The position numbers and the translations under genes are program-made. The notes under the pieces were generated by a model. The model searched no databases and had not been told where the DNA came from. It worked only from the letters and a program-made list of their open reading frames with translations. DNA of 64,000 nucleotides from Subdoligranulum variabile. GTDB taxonomy: Bacteria; Bacillota; Clostridia; Oscillospirales; Ruminococcaceae. The stretch is from assembly GCF_025152575.1 (NCBI RefSeq), contig NZ_CP102293.1, positions 2,976,001-3,040,000 on the forward strand, read 5' to 3'. Shown piece after piece: positions 1-9,235 of the stretch; positions within the stretch are counted from its first letter, which is position 1, and the number at the start of each line of letters is the position of its first letter.

Positions 1-295
1 GGAGATGTTCGAGAAGGCGATGGAAAACATCATGCCCAACCTCGAGTGCAAGACCCGTCGTGTCGGCGGCGCCAACTACCAGGTTCCCCTGGAAGTCAGC
101 CCCGCTCGCCGCGAGACCCTCGGCCTGCGCTGGCTGACCCAGTACAGCCGCAGCCGTGGTGAGAAGACCATGTCTGCCCGTCTGGCGGCCGAGATCATCG
201 ACGCCACCAACGGTGTCGGCGGTTCTGTGAAGAAGCGCGAGGACACTCACAAGATGGCCGAGGCCAACAAGGCTTTTGCCCACTATCGTTATTGA
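1..295 (+). CDS. rpsG: 30S ribosomal protein S7, C-terminal part (partial)
   Basis: The gene enters from the left edge; about the last 98 codons are present and the frame is open from the first base. S7 is a primary binder of the 3' domain of 16S rRNA in the head of the small subunit. The visible part includes the family's '[21 protein letters not shown]' region (shown in part: residues run from base 29 to 91) and the C-terminal helix ending HYRY. It is followed after 25 bases by fusA, the usual str-operon order rpsL-rpsG-fusA-tuf. Codon use is strongly biased, like fusA and tuf next to it. The N-terminal part lies outside the window. Confidence 0.95.
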   Translation, partial: EMFEKAMENIMPNLECKTRRVGGANYQVPLEVSPARRETLGLRWLTQYSRSRGEKTMSARLAAEIIDATNGVGGSVKKREDTHKMAEANKAFAHYRY

Positions 296-320
296 TTCGC
301 TGTCTTAGGAGGTTAAAGCC

Positions 321-2447
321 ATGGCGACGCCGAGAGATGTATCTCTGCAAATGACCAGAAACATCGGTATCATGGCCCACATCGACGCAGGTAAGACCAC
401 CACCACCGAGCGTATCCTGTACTACACCGGTATCAACCACAAAATCGGTGAGGTGCACGACGGCGCTGCGACGATGGACTGGATGGAACAGGAGCAGGAG
501 CGTGGTATCACCATCACTTCCGCTGCTACCACCTGCTATTGGAGCCATACCGAGACCCAGCACGATCCGGTTCTGTTCAAGAAGAATCGTCATCGTATCA
601 ATATCATCGACACCCCGGGCCACGTGGACTTCACCGTTGAAGTCCAGCGCTCCCTGCGCGTGCTGGACGGTTCTGTGACCGTTCTGGCTGCCAAGGGCGG
701 CGTTGAGCCTCAGTCTGAGACCGTCTGGCGTCAGGCTGACGAGTACAAGGTCCCCCGTATGGTGTACGTCAATAAGATGGATACCATGGGTGCCGACTTC
801 TTCCGCTGCGTGCAGATGCTGCATGACCGCCTGCATGCCAACGGTGTGCCCATCCAGCTGCCCATCGGCCAGGAGGATACCTTCAAAGGTATCGTTGACC
901 TGATCGACATGAAGGCTGACGTCTACTATGACGATATGGGTAACGATGTCCGCGTGGAGGAGATTCCCGAGGACATGAAAGAGCAGGCGCAGGAGTACCA
1001 CGACAAGCTGATCGAGGCTGTCGCCGAAACCGACGAAGACCTGATGATGAAGTACCTGGAAGGCGAAGAGCTGACCAAGGAAGAAATCAAGGCTGCCCTG
1101 CGTAAGGCTACCATCTCCAACGAGATCGTGCCTGTTACCTGTGGTTCTTCTTACAAGAACCGCGGCGTTCAGAAGCTGCTGGATGCCATCGTCGACTATA
1201 TGCCGGCGCCTACCGACGTTGAGGCCATTAGGGGCACCAACCCGGAGACCGGCGAGGAAGAGGATCGTATCTCTTCCGACGACGCTCCGTTCTCCGCGCT
1301 GGCGTTCAAGATCATGACCGACCCCTACGTTGGTAAGCTGTGCTTCTTCCGTGTTTACTCCGGTAAGCTGGATGCCGGCACCACCGTGTACAACTCTGTC
1401 AAGGATCAGAACGAGCGTATCGGCCGTATCCTGCAGATGCATGCTAACAACCGTAAGGATATCGACACCGTTTACGCGGGTGATATCGCGGCGGCTGTCG
1501 GTCTGAAGAACACCACCACCGGCGACACCCTGTGCGACGAGAAGGCTCCCATCGTTCTGGAGAGCATGAACTTCCCCGAGCCCGTTATCCGTGTTGCCAT
1601 CGAGCCCAAGACCAAGGCCGGCTCCGAAAAGATGGGCATCGCTCTTGCGAAGCTCGCCGAAGAAGACCCGACCTTCAAGACCTGGACCGACGAAGAGACC
1701 GGTCAGACCATTATCGCCGGTATGGGCGAGCTCCATCTGGAGATTATCGTCGACCGTCTGCTGCGTGAGTTCAAGGTCGAAGCGAACGTCGGCGCTCCGC
1801 AGGTTGCTTACCGCGAAACCATTCGCAAGTCTGCCAACCAGGAGACCAAGTACGCTCGCCAGTCTGGTGGTAAGGGTCAGTATGGTCACGTCAAGATCAA
1901 GCTGGAACCCAACCCGGGCAAGGGTTACGAGTTCGTCAACGGCGTTGTTGGCGGCGCGATCCCGAAGGAATATATCCCCGCTGTCGACAATGGTATCCAG
2001 GGCGCTATGAAGGCCGGTATTCTGGCTGGCTATCCCGTTGTGGATGTCAAGGTCACTCTGTGGGATGGTTCTTATCATGAAGTCGACTCCTCTGAAATGG
2101 CGTTCTCCATCGCCGGTTCTATGGCTTTCAAGGAAGCTATGAAGAAGTGCGATCCCGTCATCATGGAGCCCATCATGAAGGTTGACGTCATCGTTCCTGA
2201 TGAATATATGGGCAACGTCATCGGCGACCTGAACAGCCGTCGTGGCCAGATCCAGAATCAGGAATCGCAGGACGGCACCGCTCGCGTTACCGCGATGGTT
2301 CCTCTGTCCGAGATGTTCGGTTACGCCACCGACCTGCGTTCCAAGACGCAGGGCCGCGGCCAGTATTCCATGGAGCCGGCTGATTACCAGCAGGTGCCCA
2401 AGAACATTGCCGACAAGATCATGAATGACCGTGCAAACAAGGCTTAA
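321..2447 (+). CDS. fusA: Elongation factor G
   Basis: Translational GTPase that drives translocation of tRNA and mRNA and works with RRF in ribosome recycling, in the cytoplasm. The 708-residue length is usual for EF-G. GTPase motifs are visible: G1 AHIDAGKT at residues 19-26, G3 DTPGH from residue 97, and G4 NKMD at residues 151-154; domains II to V follow, with the G-rich '[10 protein letters not shown]' segment of domain IV. AGGAGG at 308-313 lies 7 bases before the ATG. It follows rpsG by 25 bases, so it is probably read from the same str-operon transcript. The long frames on the opposite strand come only from codon bias. Confidence 0.98.
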   Translation: MATPRDVSLQMTRNIGIMAHIDAGKTTTTERILYYTGINHKIGEVHDGAATMDWMEQEQERGITITSAATTCYWSHTETQHDPVLFKKNRHRINIIDTPGHVDFTVEVQRSLRVLDGSVTVLAAKGGVEPQSETVWRQADEYKVPRMVYVNKMDTMGADFFRCVQMLHDRLHANGVPIQLPIGQEDTFKGIVDLIDMKADVYYDDMGNDVRVEEIPEDMKEQAQEYHDKLIEAVAETDEDLMMKYLEGEELTKEEIKAALRKATISNEIVPVTCGSSYKNRGVQKLLDAIVDYMPAPTDVEAIRGTNPETGEEEDRISSDDAPFSALAFKIMTDPYVGKLCFFRVYSGKLDAGTTVYNSVKDQNERIGRILQMHANNRKDIDTVYAGDIAAAVGLKNTTTGDTLCDEKAPIVLESMNFPEPVIRVAIEPKTKAGSEKMGIALAKLAEEDPTFKTWTDEETGQTIIAGMGELHLEIIVDRLLREFKVEANVGAPQVAYRETIRKSANQETKYARQSGGKGQYGHVKIKLEPNPGKGYEFVNGVVGGAIPKEYIPAVDNGIQGAMKAGILAGYPVVDVKVTLWDGSYHEVDSSEMAFSIAGSMAFKEAMKKCDPVIMEPIMKVDVIVPDEYMGNVIGDLNSRRGQIQNQESQDGTARVTAMVPLSEMFGYATDLRSKTQGRGQYSMEPADYQQVPKNIADKIMNDRANKA

Positions 2448-2461
2448 TTCATAAGTTTTAC

Positions 2462-2490
2462 TTGATTTTTTGTACGGAATTTAGTATGAT
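2462..2490 (+). promoter_or_regulatory. Promoter before tuf
   Basis: TTGATT at 2462-2467 and TATGAT at 2485-2490 are 17 bases apart, in the gap between fusA and tuf. This would let tuf be expressed above the rest of the str operon, as is common in other bacteria. Confidence 0.7.
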
Positions 2491-2542
2491 AGCCTTATAC
2501 AAGGCAAACTAAAATTGTTTTAACTAAAGGAGGATACTTCCA

Positions 2543-3748
2543 ATGGCTGAAAAGGAAAAATTTGACCGCTCTTTGGAGCACGTCAACATTGGCACCATTG
2601 GTCACGTTGACCACGGCAAGACCACTCTGACCGCCGCGATCACCAAGACTCTGGCTCTGAAGGGCGACGCCGACTTTATGGATTACTCCAGCATCGACAA
2701 GGCTCCCGAAGAGAAGGCTCGTGGTATCACGATCAACACCGCTCACGTTGAGTATCACACCGAGAAGCGTCACTACGCCCACGTTGACTGCCCGGGCCAT
2801 GCTGACTATATCAAGAACATGATCACCGGTGCTGCTCAGATGGACGGCGCTATCCTGGTCGTTGCTGCTACCGACGGTCCCATGCCCCAGACCCGTGAGC
2901 ACATCCTGCTCGCCCGTCAGGTTGGCGTGCCCAAGATCGTTGTCTTCATGAACAAGTGCGACATGGTCGACGACGACGAGCTGCTGGATCTGGTCGAAAT
3001 GGAGATCCGTGAGCTGCTGTCCAGCCAGGGCTTCGATGGCGACAACGCTCCCATCATCCGTGGCTCTGCTCTGAAGGCTCTGGAGTCCACCTCCACCGAT
3101 CCCGACGCTCCTGAGTACAAGTGCATTTGGGAACTGATGGATGCTGTTGACAGCTACATCCCCACTCCCGACCGCGCTGCTGACAAGCCCTTCCTGATGC
3201 CCATCGAGGACGTTATGACCATCTCTGGCCGTGGCACTGTTGCCACCGGTCGTGTTGAGCGTGGTACCGCCCATGTCGGCGATCAGATGGAAATCGTCGG
3301 CATCAAGGAAGAGAAGCTGACCACCACCATCACTGGCCTTGAAATGTTCCGCAAGAGCCTGGAGTACGCTCAGGCTGGCGACAACATCGGCGCTCTGCTG
3401 CGTGGTATCGACCGTGATCAGATCGAGCGTGGCCAGGTTCTGGCTGTTCCCGGCTCTGTTCATCCCCACACCACCTTCGACGGTCACGTTTACGTCCTGA
3501 AGAAGGAAGAGGGCGGCCGTCATACCCCGTTCTTCAACAACTATCGTCCTCAGTTCTACTTCCGCACCACCGACGTTACCGGCATCATCACCCTGCCCGA
3601 GGGCACCGAGATGTGCATGCCCGGCGACAACGTCGATATGCATGTTGAGCTGATCACCCCCGTTGCCATGGAAGAAGGCATGCGCTTCGCTATCCGTGAA
3701 GGCGGCCACACCGTTGGTTCCGGCGTTGTTTCCAAGATCGAGAAGTAA
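2543..3748 (+). CDS. tuf: Elongation factor Tu
   Basis: GTPase that delivers aminoacyl-tRNA to the ribosomal A site. At 401 residues the length is usual. The P-loop GHVDHGKT is at residues 20-27, followed by switch II (DCPGHADY) and NKCD. Domains II and III end with the conserved [13 protein letters not shown] tail. AAAGGAGG lies at 2526-2533 before the ATG. It has its own promoter (2462-2490) and a strong terminator at 3773-3810, so it can be a one-gene unit as well as the end of the str operon. Codon bias is extreme, as expected of a very abundant protein. Confidence 0.99.
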   Translation: MAEKEKFDRSLEHVNIGTIGHVDHGKTTLTAAITKTLALKGDADFMDYSSIDKAPEEKARGITINTAHVEYHTEKRHYAHVDCPGHADYIKNMITGAAQMDGAILVVAATDGPMPQTREHILLARQVGVPKIVVFMNKCDMVDDDELLDLVEMEIRELLSSQGFDGDNAPIIRGSALKALESTSTDPDAPEYKCIWELMDAVDSYIPTPDRAADKPFLMPIEDVMTISGRGTVATGRVERGTAHVGDQMEIVGIKEEKLTTTITGLEMFRKSLEYAQAGDNIGALLRGIDRDQIERGQVLAVPGSVHPHTTFDGHVYVLKKEEGGRHTPFFNNYRPQFYFRTTDVTGIITLPEGTEMCMPGDNVDMHVELITPVAMEEGMRFAIREGGHTVGSGVVSKIEK

Positions 3749-3772
3749 TTTCCCGCTCTAAAACAGCAATCC

Positions 3773-3810
3773 AGGCAGGCATCTACCGCAAGGCAGATGC
3801 CTGCCTTTTT
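3773..3810 (+). terminator. Rho-independent terminator of tuf/str operon
   Basis: A 12-base perfect stem (3773-3784 with 3795-3806), a 10-base loop and a T-run to 3810, 24 bases after the tuf stop. Confidence 0.95.
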
Positions 3811-3858
3811 GTATAGTTTCATGGAGCCGGTATGGCAAACATTTTTCACTCTGCCATC

Positions 3859-3887
3859 TGTTCAAGAGCCGGACAGTATGCTATAAT
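3859..3887 (+). promoter_or_regulatory. Promoter before guaA
   Basis: Extended -10 TGcTATAAT (hexamer at 3882-3887) with a weak -35 TGTTCA at 3859-3864, 17 bases upstream. No purine-riboswitch core was recognised in the short leader. Confidence 0.6.
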
Positions 3888-3927
3888 TATCTGATAAAAG
3901 GAAAGAAAAAGAGAAGGGAGCATCTCC

Positions 3928-5472
3928 ATGCAGCAGGAAACCGTTATTGTTCTTGACTTCGGCGGCCAGTACAATCAGCTGATTGCGCGCCGTGTCCGCG
4001 AATGCAACGTCTACTGTGAGATCTACTCGTATCGCACGGACCTCGCTAAAATCAAAGCCAAAAATCCCAAGGGAATCATTTTCACCGGTGGTCCCAACAG
4101 TGCCTATTTGCCGGATTCTCCGACGATTGATCCGGAAATTTACACCTGGGGTGTGCCGATTTTGGGGATCTGCTACGGCAGCCAGCTGATGATGCATATG
4201 CTGGGCGGCCATGTTACCAAGGCACCGGAACGGGAATACGGTAAAACGCTGGTGGATTTGGATACGTCCAGTCCGTTGTTTGACGGTCTGCCGGCGCAGA
4301 ATGTCTGCTGGATGAGCCATAACGACTATATTGAAACGGCAGCTCCCGGTTTCCAGATTGTGGCCCATACTCCCAACTGCCCGGTGGCTGCGGCACAGGC
4401 TTCCGACCGCGGTCTGTACTGTGTGCAGTTTCATCCCGAAGTTATGCACACCGAGAACGGCACGCAGATTCTGCACAACTTTGTGTATAAGGTCTGTGGC
4501 TGTGCAGGCACCTGGAAGATGGATTCTTTTGTGGAGCATTCGGTGCAGGCGCTTCGTGAGAAAATCGGGGACGGTAAAGTCTTGTGTGCCCTTTCCGGTG
4601 GTGTGGACTCCAGTGTCTGTGCTGCTATGCTGGCCAAAGCAATCGGCAAACAGCTGACCTGCGTCTTTGTGGATCACGGTTTGCTGCGCAAGCATGAACG
4701 GGAACAGGTCTGTGAGGTTTTCGGCGAAGGCGGACAGTTTGATATCAATTTTGTTTGTGTGGATGCCCGTGACCGTTTTTATACAAAACTGGCGGGGGAG
4801 ACCGCACCTGAACGCAAGCGCAAAATCATTGGCGAAGAATTTATCCGCGTTTTTGAGGATGAAGCCAAGAAGATTGGTGCTGTAGATTTTCTGGCACAGG
4901 GAACGATTTATCCTGACGTGGTCGAGAGCGGCCTGGGCGGCGAATCCGCAACCATCAAGAGCCACCACAATGTGGGAGGCCTGCCGGACTATGTGGATTT
5001 CAAGGAAATCGTAGAGCCTCTTCGTGACCTCTTCAAGGACGAAGTCCGTCAGGCGGGTCGTGAATTGGGCCTGCCCGAGTACCTGGTTGCCCGTCAGCCG
5101 TTCCCCGGTCCCGGCCTTGCCATCCGTATCATCGGCGATGTGACGCCGGAGAAAGTGGCCATTGTGCAGGATGCTGACGCTATCTGGCGTGAAGAGGTGG
5201 ACAAGCTGCCCATGGAGCAGCGCCCGAGCCAGTATTTTGCGGCGCTGACCAATATGCGCAGTGTGGGCGTTATGGGCGATGAACGCACCTATGACTATGC
5301 AATTGCTCTGCGGGCTGTAACCACTACCGATTTTATGACGGCGGAAGTGACGTTGCTTCCCACCGAGACCATTACGACGGCGGCCAACCGCATCGTCAAT
5401 GAAGTCAAAAATATCAACCGCGTGCTGTTTGATTATACGACCAAACCGCCGGCCACAATCGAGTTCGAATAA
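3928..5472 (+). CDS. guaA: GMP synthase (glutamine-hydrolysing)
   Basis: Converts XMP, ATP and glutamine to GMP, the last step of de novo guanine nucleotide synthesis. A class I glutamine amidotransferase domain (residues about 1-195) shows the nucleophile Cys82 in GICYGSQ and the His169/Glu171 pair in FHPEV. An ATP-pyrophosphatase domain with the PP-loop SGGVDS at residues 223-228 follows, then the GMPS dimerisation domain ending in PPATIEFE. The 514-residue length is usual. AGAAGGGAG precedes the ATG. The 3' end of guaA is a known attachment site for integrative elements, and an integrase-bearing remnant lies directly downstream. Confidence 0.98.
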   Translation: MQQETVIVLDFGGQYNQLIARRVRECNVYCEIYSYRTDLAKIKAKNPKGIIFTGGPNSAYLPDSPTIDPEIYTWGVPILGICYGSQLMMHMLGGHVTKAPEREYGKTLVDLDTSSPLFDGLPAQNVCWMSHNDYIETAAPGFQIVAHTPNCPVAAAQASDRGLYCVQFHPEVMHTENGTQILHNFVYKVCGCAGTWKMDSFVEHSVQALREKIGDGKVLCALSGGVDSSVCAAMLAKAIGKQLTCVFVDHGLLRKHEREQVCEVFGEGGQFDINFVCVDARDRFYTKLAGETAPERKRKIIGEEFIRVFEDEAKKIGAVDFLAQGTIYPDVVESGLGGESATIKSHHNVGGLPDYVDFKEIVEPLRDLFKDEVRQAGRELGLPEYLVARQPFPGPGLAIRIIGDVTPEKVAIVQDADAIWREEVDKLPMEQRPSQYFAALTNMRSVGVMGDERTYDYAIALRAVTTTDFMTAEVTLLPTETITTAANRIVNEVKNINRVLFDYTTKPPATIEFE

Positions 5473-5630
5473 GTAAAAAGTGGATATGAGAGCCTGTAAA
5501 CCCGCATAAACACTGGTTTTTCGGATTTCAGATTTCCCCTTTGATAGCAGATTGATAGCACCCGTCAATTTCAGAGTTATTCTGGTGATTTGGGTGGCTT
5601 GCGAATACGCAGGATTTTTATTCTAAGAGA
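5473..5630. other. Possible attachment region with integrase-arm-like repeats
   Basis: Non-coding DNA between the guaA stop and the terminator. It holds a 9-base direct repeat, TTGATAGCA at 5541-5549 and again at 5552-5560; a related TTGATAGCC occurs at 7728-7736 at the far end of the integrase. Closely spaced direct repeats of this sort are typical of arm-type sites for tyrosine recombinases. No clear second copy of the guaA 3' end was found, so the att boundaries remain undefined. Confidence 0.35.
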
Positions 5631-5671
5631 AAAGGTCTAACTGATTTTTGCTGATCAGTTAGACCTTTTTT
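5631..5671. terminator. Hairpin terminator between guaA and the XRE gene
   Basis: A 15-base perfect stem (5631-5645 with 5654-5668), 8-base loop, T-run on the plus strand to 5671. The A-run on the other side lets it serve the convergent XRE gene as well. Confidence 0.88.
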
Positions 5672-5746
5672 ATTTTGCTCTCGTGTATCTGAATTTACTG
5701 ATTTTGTGCAACAAACAGGCTCTCCCGTGGCCTACAAATGAGAGGG

Positions 5747-6235
5747 TCAGAGCAGACCCTCCGGTAAAACCTTGGCACGGATTTGCTTGTTGTCGTATTC
5801 CGGGTAGTGGTAACGCCAGCGGTCGTACTCCTCCTGAGAGATCTCTCCTGCCTCCAGCTTGGCGGCCTGCTCCCGCCAGGCCCAGAGCATCTCGTGCAGT
5901 CTGGCAGCATCCTTATTTTTGCGGAAATCTACCTGCAGGGAAAGTACACCATCCTGTTCCGTGACTTTCAGCCCGTAGTTGTCCTCAAGGGCAAACAGGG
6001 TGTGCATGAGCCCAACATAGGAGTCTATATCCGGGACAGAGAGGGCGTGGGGAGATACATCAAGCACCTGTGCCAGGGCAGCAGTCAGGTCTGCCTTAGG
6101 AGTTCTTGATCCTGTCTCATACTGAGCCAGGCGCACATCGGCGGATTTCTCGGGGAAGCCCACGGCCATACCCAGATATTTCTGTGTCATTCCTCGCAGC
6201 AAACGGAAAAAGTGGATTCTCTCACCGATGGCCAT
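5747..6235 (-). CDS. XRE-family repressor of an integrative element
   Basis: A 162-residue protein with an N-terminal helix-turn-helix of the XRE/Cro-CI type (about residues 4-65: GMTQKYLGMAVGF ... RLAQYETGSRTPKADL) and a longer C-terminal region of unknown role. Such proteins commonly sit opposite xis-int in Firmicutes integrative elements and hold them silent. It is divergent from xis (start 6537), and the 301-base gap carries promoters facing both ways with repeated CTAAGC half-sites, the likely operators for this protein. Recognition is at family level; the target and any induction signal are inferred. Confidence 0.8.
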   Translation of the reverse strand: MAIGERIHFFRLLRGMTQKYLGMAVGFPEKSADVRLAQYETGSRTPKADLTAALAQVLDVSPHALSVPDIDSYVGLMHTLFALEDNYGLKVTEQDGVLSLQVDFRKNKDAARLHEMLWAWREQAAKLEAGEISQEEYDRWRYHYPEYDNKQIRAKVLPEGLL

Positions 6236-6270
6236 ACGTCCAACTCCAATCTATGATGATCTTTATAGTG

Positions 6271-6299
6271 AACATAGCATATTTGCTTAGGAAAGTCAA
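6271..6299 (-). promoter_or_regulatory. Promoter for the XRE repressor, with internal CTAAGC site
   Basis: On the minus strand, TTGACT (6299-6294) and TATGTT (6276-6271) are 17 bases apart. The half-site GCTTAG at 6285-6290 falls inside the spacer, so bound repressor would block its own promoter. Confidence 0.65.
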
Positions 6300-6343
6300 G
6301 AGAATCTAAACAAATTTATTTAAGAATATTTTTCTGAAAAGGC

Positions 6344-6397
6344 TTGAACTAAGCTAATATGTATAGTATTATAAAGATACTAAGCATAAAAGCTTAG
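6344..6397 (+). promoter_or_regulatory. xis-int promoter with palindromic operator
   Basis: TTGAAC at 6344-6349 and TATTAT at 6367-6372 are 17 bases apart, reading toward xis. CTAAGC at 6349-6354 overlaps the -35, and a palindrome CTAAGC-6 bases-GCTTAG lies at 6380-6397 about where transcription would start. Together with 6285-6290 these form a shared operator set for the divergent XRE protein. Confidence 0.6.
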
Positions 6398-6536
6398 AAA
6401 TTATAGCGCATAAAATGGACTGTCTGATTTCCGGGTACAAACGAGATAAGGTGATGGCCATAAGCAAGGAGGCATGTATGGAACGCAACAACCGCAAGCC
6501 GCAGTCACGAACAACAGAGAAAGGAAGGTACTTACC

Positions 6537-6728
6537 ATGGCAAACCAGATTTTTATGCGTGTTAACGAAGTGGCCGAGGAACTGGGCGTATCGATCCCCT
6601 ACGCCTACAAGCTGATTCGCCAGTTGAATGAGGAATTGGCCAAAACCGGGTGCATCACAATTTCCGGGCGGATTGACCGCAAGTTCTTCCACGAGAAGTT
6701 CTACGGTACAAGAACCGAGAAAGACTGA
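6537..6728 (+). CDS. Excisionase-like small DNA-binding protein
   Basis: A 63-residue protein with a MerR/excisionase-type winged helix (RVNEVAEELGVSIPYAYKLI, residues 9-28) and a basic tail. Small proteins of this kind act with the neighbouring tyrosine integrase in excision. The ATG at 6537 is preferred because AAGGAAGG (6521-6528) precedes it at good distance; the in-frame upstream ATG at 6474 lies too close to its own AGGAGG. The integrase follows after 15 bases, as a normal xis-int pair. As the integrase is broken, this gene is probably a relic. Confidence 0.7.
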   Translation: MANQIFMRVNEVAEELGVSIPYAYKLIRQLNEELAKTGCITISGRIDRKFFHEKFYGTRTEKD

Positions 6729-6743
6729 AAGGAGGGAGCAGTC

Positions 6744-7790
6744 ATGGCAGCGTTTAAGAACAAGAACAACGGTACCTGGTATGTGCAGTTCCGCTATACC
6801 GACTGGAAAGGTGAGCGTCAGCAGAAACTCAAGCGCGGGTTTGCCACAAAGAAGGAGGCGCTTGCCTGGGAACGTGAGTTCCTGATGCAGAAACAGGCGG
6901 ACATCGATATGACCTTTGAGAGCTTCGTCGAGCTGTATGAGAAGGATGTCAAACCAAAGCTGAAGCTCAATACCTGGCTTACAAAGGAGAGCATCATCAA
7001 AAAGAAGATCCTGCCTTATTTCGCCAAGAGAAAACTGTCGGAGATTACAGCCAAGGATATTATCCACTGGCAAAATGAGATCCGAGAACTGACGGACTGG
7101 CACGGAAAGCCACTTTCCAAAACCTATCTGAAAACGGTTCACAATCAGCTCAGTGCCATCTTTAACCACGCAGCTCGCTTTTATGGCCTGAACATCAACC
7201 CGGCTAGGCAGGCGGGAAATATGGGGACGGAAGAACGGAAAGAGATGCTGTTCTGGACCAGGGAAGAGTATGCCAAGTTCTCTGAGGCCATGATGGATAA
7301 ACCGTTGTCCTTCTATGCCTTTGAGATGCTCTACTGGTGTGGGCTTCGTGAAGGAGAGCTGCTCGCTTTGACTCCGGCAGATTTCAATTTTGAAAAACGC
7401 ACGGTCAGCATCAATAAGTCCTACCAGAGACTGAACAAGCAGGATGTGATCACAGATCCCAAAACACCGAAAAGTAACCGGGTGATTCAGATGCCGAAAT
7501 TCCTCTGTGACGAGATCCAGGATTACCTCAAGCAGCTTTACGGTGTACAGCCGGATAGCCGGATGTTTCCTATCAGCAAAAGTTATCTCCACAGGGAAAT
7601 GGATCGGGGCTGCAAGGCAACTGGTGTGAAACGGATTCGAATCCACGATTTGAGACACCCGTATGTCAAGCACACGACAAAAAAATATAATTCTGAAAAG
7701 CAGAAAACCCAAGCTACCAAGATGAATTTGATAGCCTGGGTTTTCCGTTTTTGTACCTTCAATTATTCAAAGAGGTCATGGACTTTGTAG
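6744..7790 (+). pseudogene. Tyrosine integrase, 3'-truncated
   Basis: The first 305 residues read as a Tn916/phage-type tyrosine recombinase: arm-binding AP2-like domain (about 1-45), core-binding SAM-like domain (about 55-160), and a catalytic domain with the box I Arg in CGLREGE (Arg202), a Lys near 240 and HDLRH (301-305). Right after HDLRH the family sequence stops. The remaining 43 residues (PYVKHTTKKYN onward) resemble nothing in the family, and the second catalytic His and the Tyr nucleophile are missing. The protein should therefore be unable to cleave or join DNA. GGAGGG precedes the ATG. The break lies against another 3'-truncated gene, pointing to a deletion. Confidence 0.8.
7704..7752. 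terminator. Imperfect inverted repeat (bidirectional terminator-like)
   Basis: AAAACCCAAGCTACCAA at 7704-7720 pairs with TTGATAGCCTGGGTTTT (7728-7744), with two positions not Watson-Crick, and is followed by a T-rich stretch. It lies between the two truncated, convergent genes. Confidence 0.6.
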
Positions 7791-7815
7791 ATAATCTCAA
7801 TGCGGTTGTCGGGGA
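7747..7815 (-). pseudogene. Possible C-terminal scrap of a serine recombinase
   Basis: On the minus strand, in a frame different from the adjoining MFS gene, a short open stretch reads VFPDNRIEIIYKVHDLFE and then a stop. From memory of the family, endings of the form 'yPdnRIEIiykf.DeFe' occur at the C-terminus of large serine recombinases. The stretch is only about 18 codons, so this is a weak call, but it would explain why the MFS reading frame ends abruptly here. Confidence 0.3.
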
Positions 7816-8612
7816 ATACCGGCATCGATCATTTTCTGCGTAGACAGCTTGGATGCCAGCATCCCGACGACAAGAAAGATATAGAAATAAGGCAGGTATC
7901 CGGAGAGGCCTTTCTCCTGGGCGAGAATAGAAGAATAGGCGATGACAGCGCCGTAGGGAATCATCAAAAACATCATGTTGAACATGAACGGAAGCGCGGG
8001 ACCGTAAATGGAATCACGGATGGAAAATTTTTTACGCTGAACCTTCGGGTAGTGGATACGGCAGCAGGAAACACAGAGAAACGCCAGAACGGTAATGCCG
8101 AAAATCGTCAGGAAAGAAGCTTTGCTGCTCATATGGCTTTGGACTTGCAGACCGACGTAGGGGCCAACAGCCATGCCGATGGAGACGGTAAAGGCGAACC
8201 GGCTGATTCCCTCGGTGATTTTGGTCGTGGGCAGCACATCACCGGCCAGTGTCATGGTGGCGGAACCGCACACGGAATAGACAGCCCCCATATACAAGCG
8301 AATCACAATCAGTGCGGCGAAAATTGGGAAGGCGATGAAAGCCGGAAAAGACAGGCAGAACAGGGCAAGGAACAGCAGGTATACTCGATATCGGTTAAAG
8401 TTATCCAGCAGATATCCGGCGACTGGCCGAAAGAGAATGGTGGCCACAGACATGGCGGTCAGAACGATACCGACACGGGAGCCGGTGATGCCGATCTCCT
8501 GGCAGTAGATAGGAATGATCGGAATAGAGGCGTAGAACGCGGCCAGCACCAAAAGATTGGTGATGAAGAGCAGAATGAATCTTCGATTCCAGATTTTTTC
8601 GGGTTTTCCCAT
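7797..8612 (-). pseudogene. MFS transporter, 3'-truncated
   Basis: A major facilitator superfamily drug-type pump. The ATG at 8612 (MGKPEKIWNRRFILLF) is chosen because AAAGGAG precedes it; upstream in-frame residues are not membrane-like. Only 271 residues are left, against about 390-410 for a 12-helix family member, so roughly the last three or four helices are missing and the protein ends in an unrelated ...IPRQPH. The MFS motif A region is visible as GYLLDNFNRYR after the second helix. It is divergent from marR (8761), with a 28-base palindrome between the two, so it was probably a MarR-controlled efflux pump. It may still be transcribed but is unlikely to work. Confidence 0.7.
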
Positions 8613-8644
8613 AAAAAGCAAACTCCTTTTTTGTGTAAAATATA

Positions 8645-8672
8645 AAATATAGTGGCAATTGCCACTATATTT
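8645..8672. promoter_or_regulatory. 28-base perfect palindrome, probable MarR operator
   Basis: A perfect dyad centred between 8658 and 8659 with core AGTGGCAATTGCCACT. It lies 33 bases before the MFS start, within the likely MFS promoter. Confidence 0.8.
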
Positions 8673-8705
8673 ACAATAGCACGGAATTCGTTGTGCGTCA
8701 ATATC

Positions 8706-8737
8706 TGGTTGCAAGTGCCACCAAAAAAGGCTATAAT
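8706..8737 (+). promoter_or_regulatory. marR promoter with second operator
   Basis: TTGCAA at 8709-8714 and TATAAT at 8732-8737 are 17 bases apart. The imperfect dyad TGGTTGCAAGTGCCACCA (8706-8723) overlaps the -35 and shares TGCCAC with the 28-base palindrome, which suggests autoregulation by the MarR protein. Confidence 0.7.
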
Positions 8738-8760
8738 ACGGACAGAAAGGAGATAGGCTT

Positions 8761-9195
8761 ATGCCGTATACGATGAACAGTCCATTCAAATCCATTTCTA
8801 TCCTCTACCGGAAATCACACATCTGGCTCAGCAATGGATGTGCGCAATATGATCTCACAGCCGCACAGGCGTTGGTTATTCTCATAGTCTGTGATTTCCA
8901 AACGCTGACACAGGATGAAATCACCAAGCGGCTTTCCTTGGATAAGAGCGTAATTGCAAAGACGGTCAATAAATTGCTGGAGACAGGGTTTCTGGAGCGG
9001 CATACCAACGCCAGGGACAAGCGAACGTATGATATCTGTCCGACGCAGAAATCCTGGGAAGCTTATCCCGTGGTCAAAGAAGAAGTGGATCGTTGCTTTC
9101 AGCGGATGACGCAGCGCATGACAGAAGAAGAACGGATGACGTTTCAGCGCTTGCTATTATTGGCTGAGGAAACCACGCTGTCCCAGGGGGAATGA
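8761..9195 (+). CDS. MarR-family transcriptional regulator
   Basis: A 144-residue winged-helix regulator. The DNA-binding part covers about residues 30-95: LTQDEITKRLSLDKSVIAKTV as helix-turn-helix, then the wing with ERHTNARDKRTYDICPT, which contains the family's D-x-R pattern. MarR proteins usually repress neighbouring efflux or stress genes and let go when a ligand binds. AGAAAGGAG lies before the ATG. It is divergent from the truncated MFS gene, and two related dyads lie in the gap, so autoregulation plus control of the pump is the simplest reading. The ligand is unknown. Confidence 0.88.
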   Translation: MPYTMNSPFKSISILYRKSHIWLSNGCAQYDLTAAQALVILIVCDFQTLTQDEITKRLSLDKSVIAKTVNKLLETGFLERHTNARDKRTYDICPTQKSWEAYPVVKEEVDRCFQRMTQRMTEEERMTFQRLLLLAEETTLSQGE

Positions 9196-9235
9196 TGTAG
9201 CATTGCAGGCCCTTACGGCAGACGGTTGCGAGCAC

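Noticed and set aside
195..2078. 627-codon open frame on the minus strand across fusA
   Set aside because: It mirrors the codon bias of fusA, has no RBS or recognisable domain, and EF-G is certain on the plus strand. The same holds for the minus frames across tuf (2495-3709), guaA (3862-5568), pcrA (25366-27162), rnj (41853-43748) and ftsH (50062-51861).
3811..3927. Purine riboswitch before guaA
   Set aside because: The conserved purine-aptamer loops are not present and the leader after the promoter is too short.
5473..5630. An exact direct repeat of the guaA 3' end as att site
   Set aside because: I looked for a second copy of the last bases of guaA up to 8.7 kb and found none, so element borders are left open.
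7800..8645. 281-codon plus-strand frame opposite the MFS gene
   Set aside because: Low-complexity, Gln/Gly/Asp-rich translation with no RBS; it is a shadow of the membrane protein on the other strand.
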